The notes under the pieces: generated by a model
The model's database searches: none
The model's input: the letters and a program-made list of their open reading frames with translations, nothing else
Told to the model about the DNA's origin: nothing
Source: Dillenia suffruticosa
Lineage: Eukaryota > Streptophyta > Magnoliopsida > Dilleniales > Dilleniaceae
Length of the DNA: 64,000 nucleotides
Assembly: GCA_033439265.1 (NCBI GenBank)
Contig: JAVTVX010000004.1
Coordinates: 10,272,201-10,336,200 of the forward strand
Direction of reading: 5' to 3'
Translations under genes and position numbers: made by a program
Shown: piece by piece, positions 1 through 10,820 of the stretch
Layout: each line of letters begins with the position of its first letter
How positions within the stretch are numbered: position 1 is the stretch's first letter

Positions 1-2172
1 ATGGGGGGAAGATTTTCTCAAGTTTGCACAGCGTCTCAACTATATTTCTCTCCAACATCTCCATATGATTAATAGGCAACTCAGTCGCACATAAGTCTCT
101 AAAGAAATTACTGTGTTCCATTAAAGCATCCCAAGCAGCATTAGGTACAAGGTCACGGAAGGTAATAAGAATCAATCTCTGCATAAAGATGTGACAATCA
201 TGACTTTTCATCCCATAAAATTTGAAATCCTCCAAGCTCACACATCGAGCCAAGTTTGAAGCATATCCATCATGAAATTTCAAATTTTTCAGCCATCGGC
301 ATACATGTAATATTTGATCTTTATTTAAGGCGTATGAACCTTTTGGCATCCAAGTCCTCCCATTCATTTCTCTCAATTCTAATTCAGGGCGTTTGCAATA
401 CAACCCCAAGTCGAGTCTCGCCATTACGTTGTCCTTGATTTTTTCTTTAATATCCATTACAGTGTTAAATACATTCTCAAACACATTTTTTTTAATATGC
501 ATCACATCCAAATTGTGGCGAATAAGAAAGATTTTTTAATAAGGCAACTCCCAAAATATATATCTTTTCACCTAGTTGTGTTCGATTCCAAAACCTAAAA
601 ATGTCTGTCTATCGTATTTTCTTCCGAAGATAATTTTAGAAAGAGAAGACACTCGATAAAACATCTTAGCGCCAGATAAAAGAGGAGGGACATCATTCCC
701 AACTGTTCCTTTTCAGAATTTATCCCTTTGCCTCCGATATGGATGATCAGTAGGAAGAAATTGACGATGACAATCATAGAACGAAATCTTTCGACCATTA
801 GCAAGAACAAATGACTTTGTATTCTCCATGCAATAAGAGAATGCTAACTTTCCATGAGTGCTCAATCCTAACAACATTGCATAAGCTGGAAAATCACTTA
901 TTGTCCATAAAAGTGCAGCTCTCATATGGAAGTTTTGTTGTCTTGAAATGTCATAAGTGATAACTCCATCACTCCATAACATTTTCAATTTTTCAATCAA
1001 AGGTCTCAAAAAGACATCAATATGCTTAATAGGATTTCTCGGTCCCAGGATTATCAGACTCATATAAATGAAAGGCTACTTCATACACATAGAAGCAGGC
1101 AAATTGTAATAAAAACTGGCCAACATGAGTAAGGAATAGATGACCGACCAAATGGCTTAAATCCATTTGTACATAACCCTAAGCGCATATTTCGAGTTTT
1201 AGAGGCGAATGATGGATGAGTAGAATCAAAATCTCCCATGCTTGACTATGGGCATGGTGTGTAACAACTTCATTGTCTGTACGTTAATTTCTAGCATGTC
1301 ATGCCATGTGTTCTACTGTAACTGTTGATATGTAAAGCCTTTGAAGTCTTGGTGTTAGAGACAAGTATCGTAACACCTTGTTTGATACTTGTTTTCTTTT
1401 TCCACTACCCACGTTTCGAAGTTTATATCGAGGATTACCGCATATGAAAATAATTGGTTTTTCCCCGATATTCTAGATAATATAACATACAATAATTTTC
1501 ACAAATTTCAATCTTCTGATAACCAAGTCCAAGTTTTTTTTGGAGTTTCTTTGTTCCGTAAAAATTGGATATGAACTTTGAATCTTCGGGTAACATAGTT
1601 TGTATAATCTCATTAATGCAATCATAATATGCCGCACTTATGTTGAATTCTAACTTGCAATTTAATAATTGTGAAACTGCTGATAATGTTGTCTGCATTT
1701 CACACACATTCCATAATGGTTTTTCAGCACTTTTCAACAATTCATAAAACATTGCCGCTTCTGGATTAGGTGGCTCCGTATTCTCAACATTCATGTCATC
1801 AAGATTCGAATTCTAATCAAAATGAGGGCCTAATGCATCGACAATCGTGGATCTATATGGACCTTGTACATGCTCTCTACGTCTAGATGATTCCCCTTCA
1901 AATGATTGTCCATTTCTTACTTCTTCGTGACAAACCCATATGGTGTAACCATTAACAAACTCTTTTGACAACAAGTGCACTGCGACATCATCCCGAGAAC
2001 AAAATTTATGGTTCCGATAGTTATGGCAAGGACATCTAATCTTTAACCCATCCACAAAATTGTGTTGTGAACATGCAAAATCCAAGAAGTTATTAACACT
2101 CTCAACAAATTCATTTGTTAAGTGTCAATTAGCTAAGCAACAAAACATCCAACTCCGATCAATTGACCCCAT
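1..2172 (-). pseudogene. CACTA transposase TNP2, left copy, decayed, runs off the window start
   Basis: This is the DDE transposase gene of a CACTA (En/Spm) DNA transposon, read right to left. Translation from 2172 gives a plausible start, MGSIDRSWMFCCLAN, then an in-frame stop before the transposase-associated N-terminal domain at 2150-1813, which has the CPCHNYRNHKF cysteine motif and VNGYTIWVCHEE. The next block, 1794-1435, carries PPNPEAAMFYELLKSAE and LSAVSQLLNC. Further blocks are at 1063-713 (ILGPRNPIKHIDVFLRP, RAALLWTISDFPAYAM) and 570-1 (LDVMHIKKNVFENV, KSHDCHIFMQRL). About 700 codons of a protein usually 800-1000 residues long are visible. Several stops and frame changes separate the blocks, so it is not functional. 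The copy at 46099-48317 is the inverted duplicate and differs at only about 1-2% of bases. This copy keeps the N-terminal codons that the other lacks. Confidence 0.9.
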
Positions 2173-2615
2173 ATCGAATGACAAACTGTATAATAAAAAA
2201 AGATGTTTAAGATGACAATGTCAAATACTACAATGACAATGTCAATAACATAAAAGAACGAAAAGGAAAAATAGGGAATGTCACTGTATACTATGATGAT
2301 GTGGGATCTATAGAATGTCTACTTGAGTTTAGTTCAATATAAACAGACGAAGATAGAGAATTAGGCTTTGAAGGTACCATGCGCAGTCGTTATCTTAAAT
2401 CAGTGAATTATTTCTTTGTCTTGTTGTTTAAAAAATTTTCTCCAAATATTTTAACACATACTTAAAAATAGGACCATAAAATAGAAAGAAAAATATATAC
2501 TTATAAAATTCTAATTGAATGCAAAATAATTTGAACATATGTAATCACAAAGTTTTATTCCATTGCGATGTATCGGTTACATGAATTTTTATATATCATT
2601 ACATTCTATTTCATT
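2173..2615. other. AT-rich stretch between TNP2 and the CACTA-1 terminus, no gene
   Basis: Bases 2173-2368 are the upstream region of TNP2. On the minus strand an intron-like acceptor lies just before the start codon. Bases 2369-2615 are AT-rich sequence directly abutting the CACTA-1 terminus at 2616. The 2369-2615 part matches the reverse complement of 40979-41229 at about 98%. I see no reading frame here. The join near 2368 is where the right arm carries an extra 4.7 kb. Confidence 0.6.
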
Positions 2616-2839
2616 CACTACAAAATAAATGACTTATTCAGACGGACGAAAACCATCCGGTAAATCAACTAAAACCGTTGGCAGATCCTTCTCCAACGGA
2701 TAGGATTTTAGTTGGCTATACACCCATTGGAATAGGTTTATACTGACAATCTTAATTACCGTTAGAGCATGTTATATATTTATAGTCACGGTCAGAAAGT
2801 GTTGGTAAAATTACGCTAAGTATGGGTAAAAATTACTAT

Positions 2840-3240
2840 ATTTTGTTATCAGTTACCATTCAGTTACTACTTGGTTACTACTCAGTTATTACTTGATTTT
2901 GATTACCACTCGGTTACGACTCGATTATTATCACTCGGTTAGCACAAGTATTATCATTTATCGTCGGTTACTACATAACTATTAAGAAATGTAACTGCCA
3001 TTTAGAAATGGTTATTTATATGTTAGGAAATGTTATGACTTTTTTTGTCGGTTATCACTCGATTACTACTCGGTTACCACAATTGTTACCTTTTATCGTC
3101 GGTTAGTCATTTATGGTCGGTTAGTGCATATATTCATATGTTATATCGGTTACTGCAGTCATTTATCCATTAGCAAATGTTACTATTTCATCAGTTATCA
3201 CATATTGTACGATTACCACATATGCTGACATTTTAAGAAT
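2840..3240. repeat. CACTA-1 subterminal repeats (TCGGTTAC-like)
   Basis: The motif TCGGTTAC and close variants (cggttacta, cggttagtca, tcagttatc) recurs more than ten times in about 400 bases, mostly in one orientation, spaced roughly 10-40 bases apart. In CACTA elements such subterminal arrays are the binding sites of the TNPA/TNP1-type protein that brings the ends together. The same array, inverted, is at 40360-40755. Many differences between the two copies fall at the CG inside the motif, as expected where methylated C decays. Confidence 0.75.
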
Positions 3241-3844
3241 TGTTATAAACTATAAAATAAAGAAATTACTAAAATAATATAACATCTTGTATTATTAAGA
3301 ATGATTGATACATTAATAGAATAAGAAAAAAAATATTACATATCAAATAACTGTATATTTTCTCTTCTCTTCTCTTCAGCATATCTTCTGTCCCAAAATT
3401 GCTTGAGTCGCAGCATCAACTTTCATGTCAATCTATTCATAAAAAGGGTTATAAAAAAATATTATTTTTTCTGGATAGAGTATGTCAATCCATTCATACA
3501 AATAAAAATTGTTATAAATAAAAATATTACCTTTTGGATACAATCACGTAGAGATAATGATTGTTGGTTGGGAGTTAAGAATACAAATAATTTGGATTAT
3601 TATTAAAAGCAAAAATGAAATTGAAATTAGTAATATTGTGTGAAAACAAAGAAATAACATTCGTATTTAAATCTGAACTAAACCAGATGATTGGGTTTCT
3701 TCAAAGTCAAGTTGCTCTACGATGGTTGTGATTTTTAAAAAATACTCATCGTTCGTTTAATTCATCCAAAATGAGTACAAGCTGTGAAAATTTAAAATAT
3801 TTCAAAATAGAATATAATCTAAATTTTATTTAAAAAAATATGTG

Positions 3845-3960
3845 ATTACCTGCTTCACGAAAATTTTGGTTGATTTACAAGCAAGAGCTTTGAGCGAAGA
3901 GGAGTGGTTTTGAGGGGAGGAAGGGAAAGAGGGTTCAGAGGAATGATTTATAAAATATTT
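3845..3960 (-). promoter_or_regulatory. Possible promoter, leader and first splice donor inside CACTA-1, reading toward 2616
   Basis: On the minus strand, a TATA-like ttttataaatc (about 3945-3955) is followed by a CT-rich, C-rich leader (aaccctctttcccttcctcc) and then gaagcaggtaatcac, a good splice donor at about 3850. The same layout is in the mirror copy at 39640-39750 on the plus strand. A very short peptide beginning MKVDAATQAF follows about 0.4 kb downstream in both copies (near 3430 and 40170). This could be the minor gene of the element or only its leader. The assignment is inference. Confidence 0.3.
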
Positions 3961-4334
3961 GGTTTATTTTACCGCCCAAATAAATTTTCAAAAGCCCATC
4001 AATTTTTCCTATTTTTTTAACCTTTTTATCGCATTTAGATCGTCAAGTTTTTACCATCTTAGAGTTTAATTTCATCTTAATCTACCACTCTTTTTTTTAT
4101 TATATTATCAAAGATTTTATATTTTCATTTGTATTTTTGTTTATGTTACCAACTATTACTACAACATTACGACATTGTTAGTATATTATGTTATAATATT
4201 ATTACTAAATTACATTAAAAATATTTAATTTTATATTATTGCATTATTTAAATTAATAATATTAATTATACCATTATTCTACATAATTCATATTTAAAAT
4301 TTTTTATATACTAATTATAGCATTATTGATTGAA

Positions 4335-4550
4335 AGGGCGGTGCTCGTCCCATGACGCATGCCTACACGGGCGCCTACGCGGCATGCATGATGGCCCATC
4401 CAAATGTGTGCATGGGTGCTCACATGGCATGAGTAGCATATGCCCCCGCATAGGGCAACAACGCATGCAAGCGCCTGCGCGGGCGCCCGGCTATGCCAAT
4501 GCGGGCGCCCTAGTATGGGGCATGCACACATGGAAGTGCCCCGTAAATTA
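4335..4550. repeat. GC-rich degenerate repeat island inside AT-rich CACTA-1
   Basis: About 215 bases rich in G+C sit between stretches that are almost pure A+T. Loosely repeated words recur: gggcgcc, ggcatgca, cgcatgc and catgggtgc. Open frames occur on both strands but follow from the composition and show no known protein motif. The inverted copy at 39041-39255 shares the layout and differs from it at roughly one base in ten, mostly C/T and G/A. A shorter stretch with similar words is at 31225-31330. Confidence 0.6.
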
Positions 4551-5100
4551 ATATATTATTAAATTATTAATTTATATATTATTATTTTAAATTATTAATA
4601 TTATTATTTAAAAATTATAATAATATTTAATCAATCTAGCAATTCTCACAAAAATTAGGCTGTAAATTTTGTTAAAATCCCAAAAAACATTTTACATTTT
4701 GGTATTAATCAGCCGCCAAAATTTTTTATTTGTTTTTTGTTTCAACCGCGAAAAATTTTGTTTTAGCGCCAAATTATCATGTTGCTTACTTGCTATATGT
4801 CTATTTCTCTTTTTTTTTTTTCTTTTTTACTCTCTTTGTTTGCTTTTATTTAAACAAAAACAATCTAAAATAATTATTAAATTAAATTGACTTTGTGTTA
4901 GAAAAATCATACCACCTTACCATCAAATTCAAATAAAATTCATTGTCTCATTATGATTGGAGGATGATATGATAGCTTTAACAAAATTAATCAAATAACT
5001 TGAAAAATAAAATTATATGATGTTCTGCCTTTGACAAAATTGGGACAAAAATTTTGGATTACTTTATTGTCAAATTTTGTTAAACTACTTGTAGGATTAA

Positions 5101-7595
5101 TGTAACACCAAAAATATATATATATATAGCAGCGGAGTGCTGCGTTTTGAGACAAAACGCAGCACCCCCGCCCAATTGGGGATTAGGGCTTTTAGCCCCA
5201 ATCCTTCTCTCTCTCACTTCATCTCTCTCTCTCCCCGATTCCGCCTCCCTCTCCTCCCCTGCGGCCACCGTGCGCTCCACCGCGTAATTGCTGCTGCCGC
5301 CTCCTTCTCCTTCTCCTTCTTCGTCTTCTTCTTCTTCTTCTTCTTCTTCTTCTTTTTTTCTTCTCTCTTCTCCCGATCTCCCCACCACCGCCTCCCTCTC
5401 TCTCCCGCTACCATCCTCGCCCGAGCGTGATCCCTGCACAACCGCGAGTGCACTAGCGTGCGTGACAGCGCCAGAGCGCGTGACTGCGCTCTCCCGAGCG
5501 CGAGCCCTAGCATCCCCTTGCGCGCATCTGCACGCTCTTGTACGAGTGCCAGCGCGCCCCTACGTGCCTCTGCACACTCCTGTACGAACGTCAGCGCGTC
5601 CCTGTGCGCCTCTGCATACTCCTGCACGAGCGCCAGCGTGCCCCTGCGTGCCCCAGAATTGGTTCCTCTGCACGAGCGCGCCCTTGTGCGCCTCTGCACA
5701 AGCACACTGCACGCTCCAGCCCGAGCGCTCCAGTTCGCGAGCGCAAGCCCTAGTCCTAGCCCAGGAACGCGCCAGCCCGCGAGTGCCCGCGATAGTCCGT
5801 GAGCCTTTGCGAAGGTAAATGACTCAAAGTTTCGATTTTCACATTAGGCTTTCGAATTTCTTTAGTAATTGGACTTAAATTGTTCACAATTGTTTCGAAT
5901 TTGGAAACATTCAGCTTTTAGACCAAACCGAAGGGAGAACGAAAGCTAGATCTGAGATCCGAGGATCCCTAGGTGAGAGAAATGAAATCTATTCAGCCTT
6001 TGGAAAAACTTGTCAAATTAGGTAGTATTGGTTAGAAAGAAATTGAAGATCCATTACTAGACCCTCATTTGATATCGAATTGTGATGACTAATTAGGAAA
6101 ATCTCATTGGAGACTCGAGCGGTCAGATTTGAATTGGCTTTGTAAATAGAGAGTGATCACCCTCCCGTATACTGTGAGTGAGATTTATTTCAATGCTTTT
6201 GTTTAATATGTAACCCCTGTTTTACAATATTTGATAAAAGAGTATGATTTGTAGCGTGTTTAAAATGTTTTGACTGATTTTGAAATTGATTTTTGTGAAC
6301 CGATGGAGTGTCCAAAAACAGTGTTGAAATACGGAAATTATGCATCCACATGTTGAAACGTATAATGTGTCATTTTATGCTATATGTTGCATTTAGTTTG
6401 TGAACTTGATTTCGGCACATTTTGATATAATATTGGTTTTGGCCTTCAGGGCTTTGATATGTATTGTTTCATAGCTAGGAAGGACACTATGAGAGACGTT
6501 TTGGTGGCGTCCGGATACGTCTAGGCCTGGGATATCCCACGAGTTGTCGTGATTTGATTATCGACACGGTACTAGCCAGGTTGAACCCGATAGGGGGAGG
6601 ATTTGGATTTGAATTTGGATATCCTCTCCAAGTCTAGCACCTGGACGAGGTTCATCGCCAACGCCGAAATAGAGAGCACTTTAAATAAATTTGCATATAA
6701 CACCCCCAGTGCGCCTGTCATAGGTCGCGGTAGACCTCTGCCAGGACTCTTTCGGCTGGCAGCTCTATGATTTTAATGACAGTGCTTTGAATGCATATTT
6801 GACTTGAAATCCGTGCTAATGATATATTGTTGAAATGAAAAGCATGATGACTTGAAAAATTATTTATATACTTATGTTTTGGCACTCTAGTTTCACATTT
6901 CATATTGGACGATTGCATTGAGCCACTCACTCACTGAGTATTCTTTTCCGAGTACTCACCCCTCATTTCTATTTTATTTCAGAGATAGTATTTGACAAGG
7001 AGCGTTGCTTTTAGGTCGCTCAGTATCTTTGGGAGATTTGGTCTGAACTTGAGGAGTCATTGTGTATTTCCACTACAAATTTGTATTGGTGATGTATATG
7101 TATTTTGAGGTCTATAGATGACCATTTTATAATTCTGGGACAACTATATAGATATGGACATTTAAATTGTGGAACTCTCATGTCACTGCATAATATTGCA
7201 TTGAGACATTTCTTTTTCGTTGCGTATGTACTTGGAAATGTGTTATGTCTTAGAAGTGTACTCTAAGATCGCTCGGTGCCACCTCTAAATTACAGGAGGG
7301 GCGACTGGCGACTGTCCATGCCTTTGACGGGGGCATGACAGTAGAGGTCTGTGGTTAGGTTGTTGAAAATTTTTATAGCCTTGCGTTATCTGGATGTTGG
7401 TTGTGAGATTGGTTGATTTTGGAGAGGCCGAGATGGCCATTTGATTATATTACAGGATGGTTGTGATTTATACAGGATAAATTGTATTTGGAAAACCTCC
7501 AAAATATGGGGAGATTCTGCCTAATTTTCTATAAAAATATGGCCGGCGTTTAGGATAACAGGCGATTGTTCACGATCCCGGTTCGAGGCGTGACA
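5101..7595 (+). repeat. 5' LTR of Tekay-like element A (about 2.5 kb)
   Basis: The LTR begins TGTAACACC directly after ATTAA and ends TGACA just before the primer-binding site. In order it holds an AT run, two strong inverted repeats (5137-5165 and 5175-5202), a TCT/CT tract, a GC-rich block to about 5815 and an AT-richer second half. The LTR of element B (36077-38479, minus) is its duplicate. Short open frames in the GC-rich block, on either strand, are rich in Ala, Arg, Pro and Ser and come from composition. Confidence 0.85.
5137..5202 (+). promoter_or_regulatory. Paired inverted repeats near the LTR start (element A)
   Basis: The first repeat, 5137-5165, has perfect 12-base arms GTGCTGCGTTTT and AAAACGCAGCAC around GAGAC. 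The second, 5175-5202, has arms ATTGGGG and CCCCAAT. The same pair, in the same order, is found in the other long LTRs of the window: 16975-17003 and just after, 18662-18597 (minus), 25728-25794, 38445-38380 (minus), 53245-53315 and 60306-60240 (minus). The position suggests a structured leader RNA or a protein-binding palindrome; the role is unknown. Confidence 0.7.
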
Positions 7596-7599
7596 GTTG

Positions 7600-7614
7600 G
7601 ATTGGTCTCAGAGC
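7600..7614 (+). promoter_or_regulatory. Primer-binding site of element A (initiator tRNA-Met type)
   Basis: The sequence attggtctcagagc immediately after the LTR resembles TGGTATCAGAGC, the complement of the 3' end of plant initiator tRNA-Met, which is the usual primer of Tekay elements. The equivalents in element B (36058-36070) and element D (57692-57705), both on the minus strand, match the canonical form more closely. Confidence 0.75.
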
Positions 7615-7907
7615 GACTTGGTTGAAAGCTATGTAGGAAGAGAGTCTTGAAAACATTCCCGCGTGTGTTTGTGTTTAAAGTCTTCAATGCATGAGAGTTT
7701 CATATAGTCATGAAGTCCCAGTACATGGTCATAGGTATATGAGTTCATCTATGTTATGGGAGTTGGATACATGACGCATTTAACCCATTATTTTCGCATC
7801 CAATTGCCTTGAATTATAGTTCAATTCTTTTAGGGGGTTAGCTATGGAGAAACTAACCCTGATTTATGAATGTCTATCTAATAAAAGTATATCCTTTTTG
7901 TAGAATT

Positions 7908-9330
7908 ATGACACCTAGACGTGGTAGGAGAGGTGCTAGATTTGCATCACTTGAGGGTCTGTTAATGCCAGATGCACCTCGGGCACCCGAGATCCCATGA
8001 GTATCAGAGGAATTATCCTTTATGAATTGTACCTCGACTCGCGTGCTACCACCGGCACCTACTCAGCCAGCTGCTCAGGCTGAGACTCCCGTACCCACAC
8101 TCGACACCTTTCGGCAGGTGTACGAGTGGTACGCTTCGCATGGAATATAGATTCCGCCCTCACCATCTCCTACAGCGGCGCCTGCACCTACAGTAGCGTT
8201 AGATCCTTCGGCACCGTTTCCACCGCCAGTAGCTGGTCCTTCTACTTTGTCCCAGCCGAGTGAGACCACATCGGCTGCTCTTAGACGGGTACATGAGTTG
8301 ACTCAGTTGGTTAAGGAGGCCCGTCAGCTGGGGTGCACCGATTTCACTGAGCTTGGTGATACTACGATAGCCAAGCATTGGATCAACCGCACCCGTAGGA
8401 TTTTGCCTGATCTGGGGATTGGAGAGGAGCTTTGCCTGAAAGTGACATAGCGATTATTAGAAGGAGAGGCCCTTTTATGGTGGGAGGCCCTTACTGATGA
8501 GCCGGCCCTTATTGACCGCAGATTCTTCCCACTCTACCAGCAAGACCGGATAAGGTCAGAGTTGGGATGGCTTACACAGGGGTCCAGATCTGTCTCGGAG
8601 TATGAGACAGACATGTAGAAACTTGTCGTATTTGTACCAGATCTAGCCACACCTCAGTATTTGCGCTTCAAATTGTAGGACGGTCTAAGCCTCAGCATAA
8701 AGAGGTATATGACTGTTACTCCACAGTTTACACTGGTTGAGGTGATAGACTCTGCTCACCGCGCGAAGGCTTGGTCCGTGCAGAGGCTAGGTAGAGAGAG
8801 AGTAGAGAGTAGAAAAGAAAGAAAGAGCAGTCTCATTTTGTCAAGAACTCCAAGAGGGGTAGGGGATCTAGTTCGCACAGAGGCAGATTTGGATCTGGAT
8901 TTTCTGAGATGGGATGGGGATAGTATTCCCAGGGGTTTAGACAGCCCGCTCCGACTCACCCTGCACAGTTTACTACTCAGCGGCACCCTTATTGCCATAG
9001 GTGCAGTCGGTCCCATCCGAGTGGAGCTTGTTCAGTGACGGTCACTTGCTTCCACTGTGGGAAGTCGGGGCATATTAGGAGTTCTTGCCCTGAGTTAGGA
9101 CTCGGAGGACAGAATTTACCGAGCCACACTAGTACTCCTCATATGGGACAGTAGGGGCAGCCTACTCGGCCAGCAGTTTCTACTCCCAGGGTGACCACCG
9201 GGAGTAACACAGTGCAAACCCAGGCATGATAGCAGCCTAGGGCTCAGGCCCGGGTTTATGCCATGACGCAGGAGGATGCCCAGGCGAATCCCGACATCAT
9301 CATGGGTACTCCTCCTTCTGATCCTGTAGA
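7908..9330 (+). pseudogene. gag region of Tekay-like element A, fossil
   Basis: The translation begins PRRGRRGARFASLEGLLMP, typical of Tekay gag. It passes through a Pro/Ala-rich linker, the capsid-like stretch RRVHELTQLVKEARQLG and KHWINRTRRILPDLG, and the CCHC zinc knuckle CFHCGKSGHIRSSC (about 9049-9090). The protein would package the element RNA. It is broken in several places. The inverted counterpart in element B lies at 35806-34400, and a related gag lies in element D at 57430-56000. Confidence 0.8.
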
Positions 9331-9689
9331 ATAGGATCTCTATTTGTATTTCCACTTGTTTTGAGGATGTCAACATTGTATCAGTCGTATAGGTATTTTA
9401 TGTTGTGTTCCCTTATGTCGACATGATACCTTTATGACATCTTTGTACACCGAGGTTGTAGAAGCCTTAGAGGCTCAACTATTTTGACATATATATATAC
9501 ATATCAAGTTTGAAATTATTCTAAGTTTATGTGCATTTGTTCAAATGATAGGTACTCTACCCATTTTTGAAATAGATGCTCGTATCCTTATTGACAAGGG
9601 GTCTAACTATTCGTATGTGAGCGATAAATTCTCCTGATACTCTGACAGACCGCTCTCACCTTTAGACGAGGAGATATCGGTTAAAAGTT

Positions 9690-10820
9690 GAGCCCAATTG
9701 TGATACTTACATCATTATAATTATTTTGGAATATTTCTGCACTTTCCGACGGTTTTTCTGCATATGAACTCGACGGAAGCCATTGATTTCAAGTTGGGAC
9801 CCTTGGGGTCCATCAAGTAAAAGATAATAGCATTAAAAGTGCATAAAAAGAAATAAATGGGCCATAAAGGATAATTGAAAAAATTGTAATATTTTAAATA
9901 TTCATTTATTCAATGAATGACCATATGGTCAATTTTTTTCCTTTTTGAAAAATCATTTATGCTTTGTATTAAATGATCTTTAAAGGGGTCCTTCATTTTT
10001 CAATGAAGTCCCTATGATATATTTTCAATGGTCTAATAAAGTTTTAATTATTTCACATTAAACCTTTATATTAAAATATTGTGTATAAAATTAATTTTTA
10101 AAATATTTTGTACATAAGGGAATGTACAAAATTAATAAAATGTATTAGGTAATTTAATTGCATTTTTATTTTATGCACTTTAGTATGACAAAATTGATTA
10201 ATATGATTATCCTTGTGATCAATATAATTTTTTAAATTAATTAGGGTTTAGCCATAATAGGCATAATTAAATAAAAAATTATATATAAAGGCAAGATCAT
10301 ATTAAGAAAATGATAAATTTGATATGAAAATTATTTTTATGTAATGATTCTTATCCCACAGAAATTTTTGTTGCATGAAAATAATAAAATGGAAAATAAG
10401 ATATCAAAATAGTTATTTTTAATAGTAGTCTACTTATGTGAAATCTCTTTTCTATGTAATACTATAAGTATGGTTGATTTAGTGCATGTCTAAACTGGTT
10501 TTATCAAAAAGACGGGGATAAATCTAATATTGGCTGGTTCTTAAGCAGTCCTATGTAACTCACCACCTACCTGGTGCACTAGAAAAAATATCTGTAGGGT
10601 TAAGTAGAAAATGATAAAGTCATTAGAAAAGACTAACTATTGGTAATTTCTTAATTAGTTCATAGGCATCGGGGAATAATCTATTTTTGATAAACCTTAT
10701 CATAAGGCTAAGTAAATCTAATAGAATTAGAAATTTAGTTCACAAGCAATTTTTATGTCATAGATTTCTTTTTGTATGTTTACATTGGTAGACATATATT
10801 AAATGCTTCACATATAATTA
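9690..10820. other. AT-rich stretch before copia J gag, no gene seen
   Basis: About 1.1 kb of mostly A+T sequence lies between the Tekay protease remnant and the first recognisable copia gag codons. It has no coding region and no clear primer-binding site. It is probably the decayed 5' LTR and leader of copia J. Confidence 0.4.

Larger units (their letters stand above)
2616..5100 (+). mobile_element. CACTA-1 DNA transposon, terminus and subterminal region, left copy
   Basis: The terminus starts CACTACAAAATAAATGACTT at 2616, the signature of a CACTA element running rightward. It is followed by clustered subterminal repeats (about 2840-3240), a possible short transcription unit on the minus strand, a GC-rich island at about 4335-4550 and long A+T runs. 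At 5100 the sequence is interrupted by a Tekay LTR whose right-arm counterpart has ATTAA site duplications. No transposase was found inside this piece, so it may be a non-autonomous element or one whose coding part lies beyond the nested insertions. The mirror copy is 38480-40978. The trinucleotides outside the two termini (att at 2613-2615, aat at 40979-40981) are reverse complements rather than direct repeats, so the two termini are duplicates of one end, not the two ends of one element. Confidence 0.85.

Noticed and set aside
4304-4551. Two 73-75 codon frames in the GC island
   Set aside because: Frames on both strands of a degenerate repeat; high Cys/His/Gly content is explained by the tgc/cat words. 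There is no family match.
5214-5818. Long open frames rich in Ala, Arg, Pro and Ser on both strands of the LTR (also at 17.0-17.4, 18.0-18.6, 26.0-26.5, 37.8-38.4, 53.2-54.1 and 59.7-60.2 kb)
   Set aside because: They overlap on opposite strands, sit inside LTRs and follow from CT/GCG-rich composition. No domain is recognisable.
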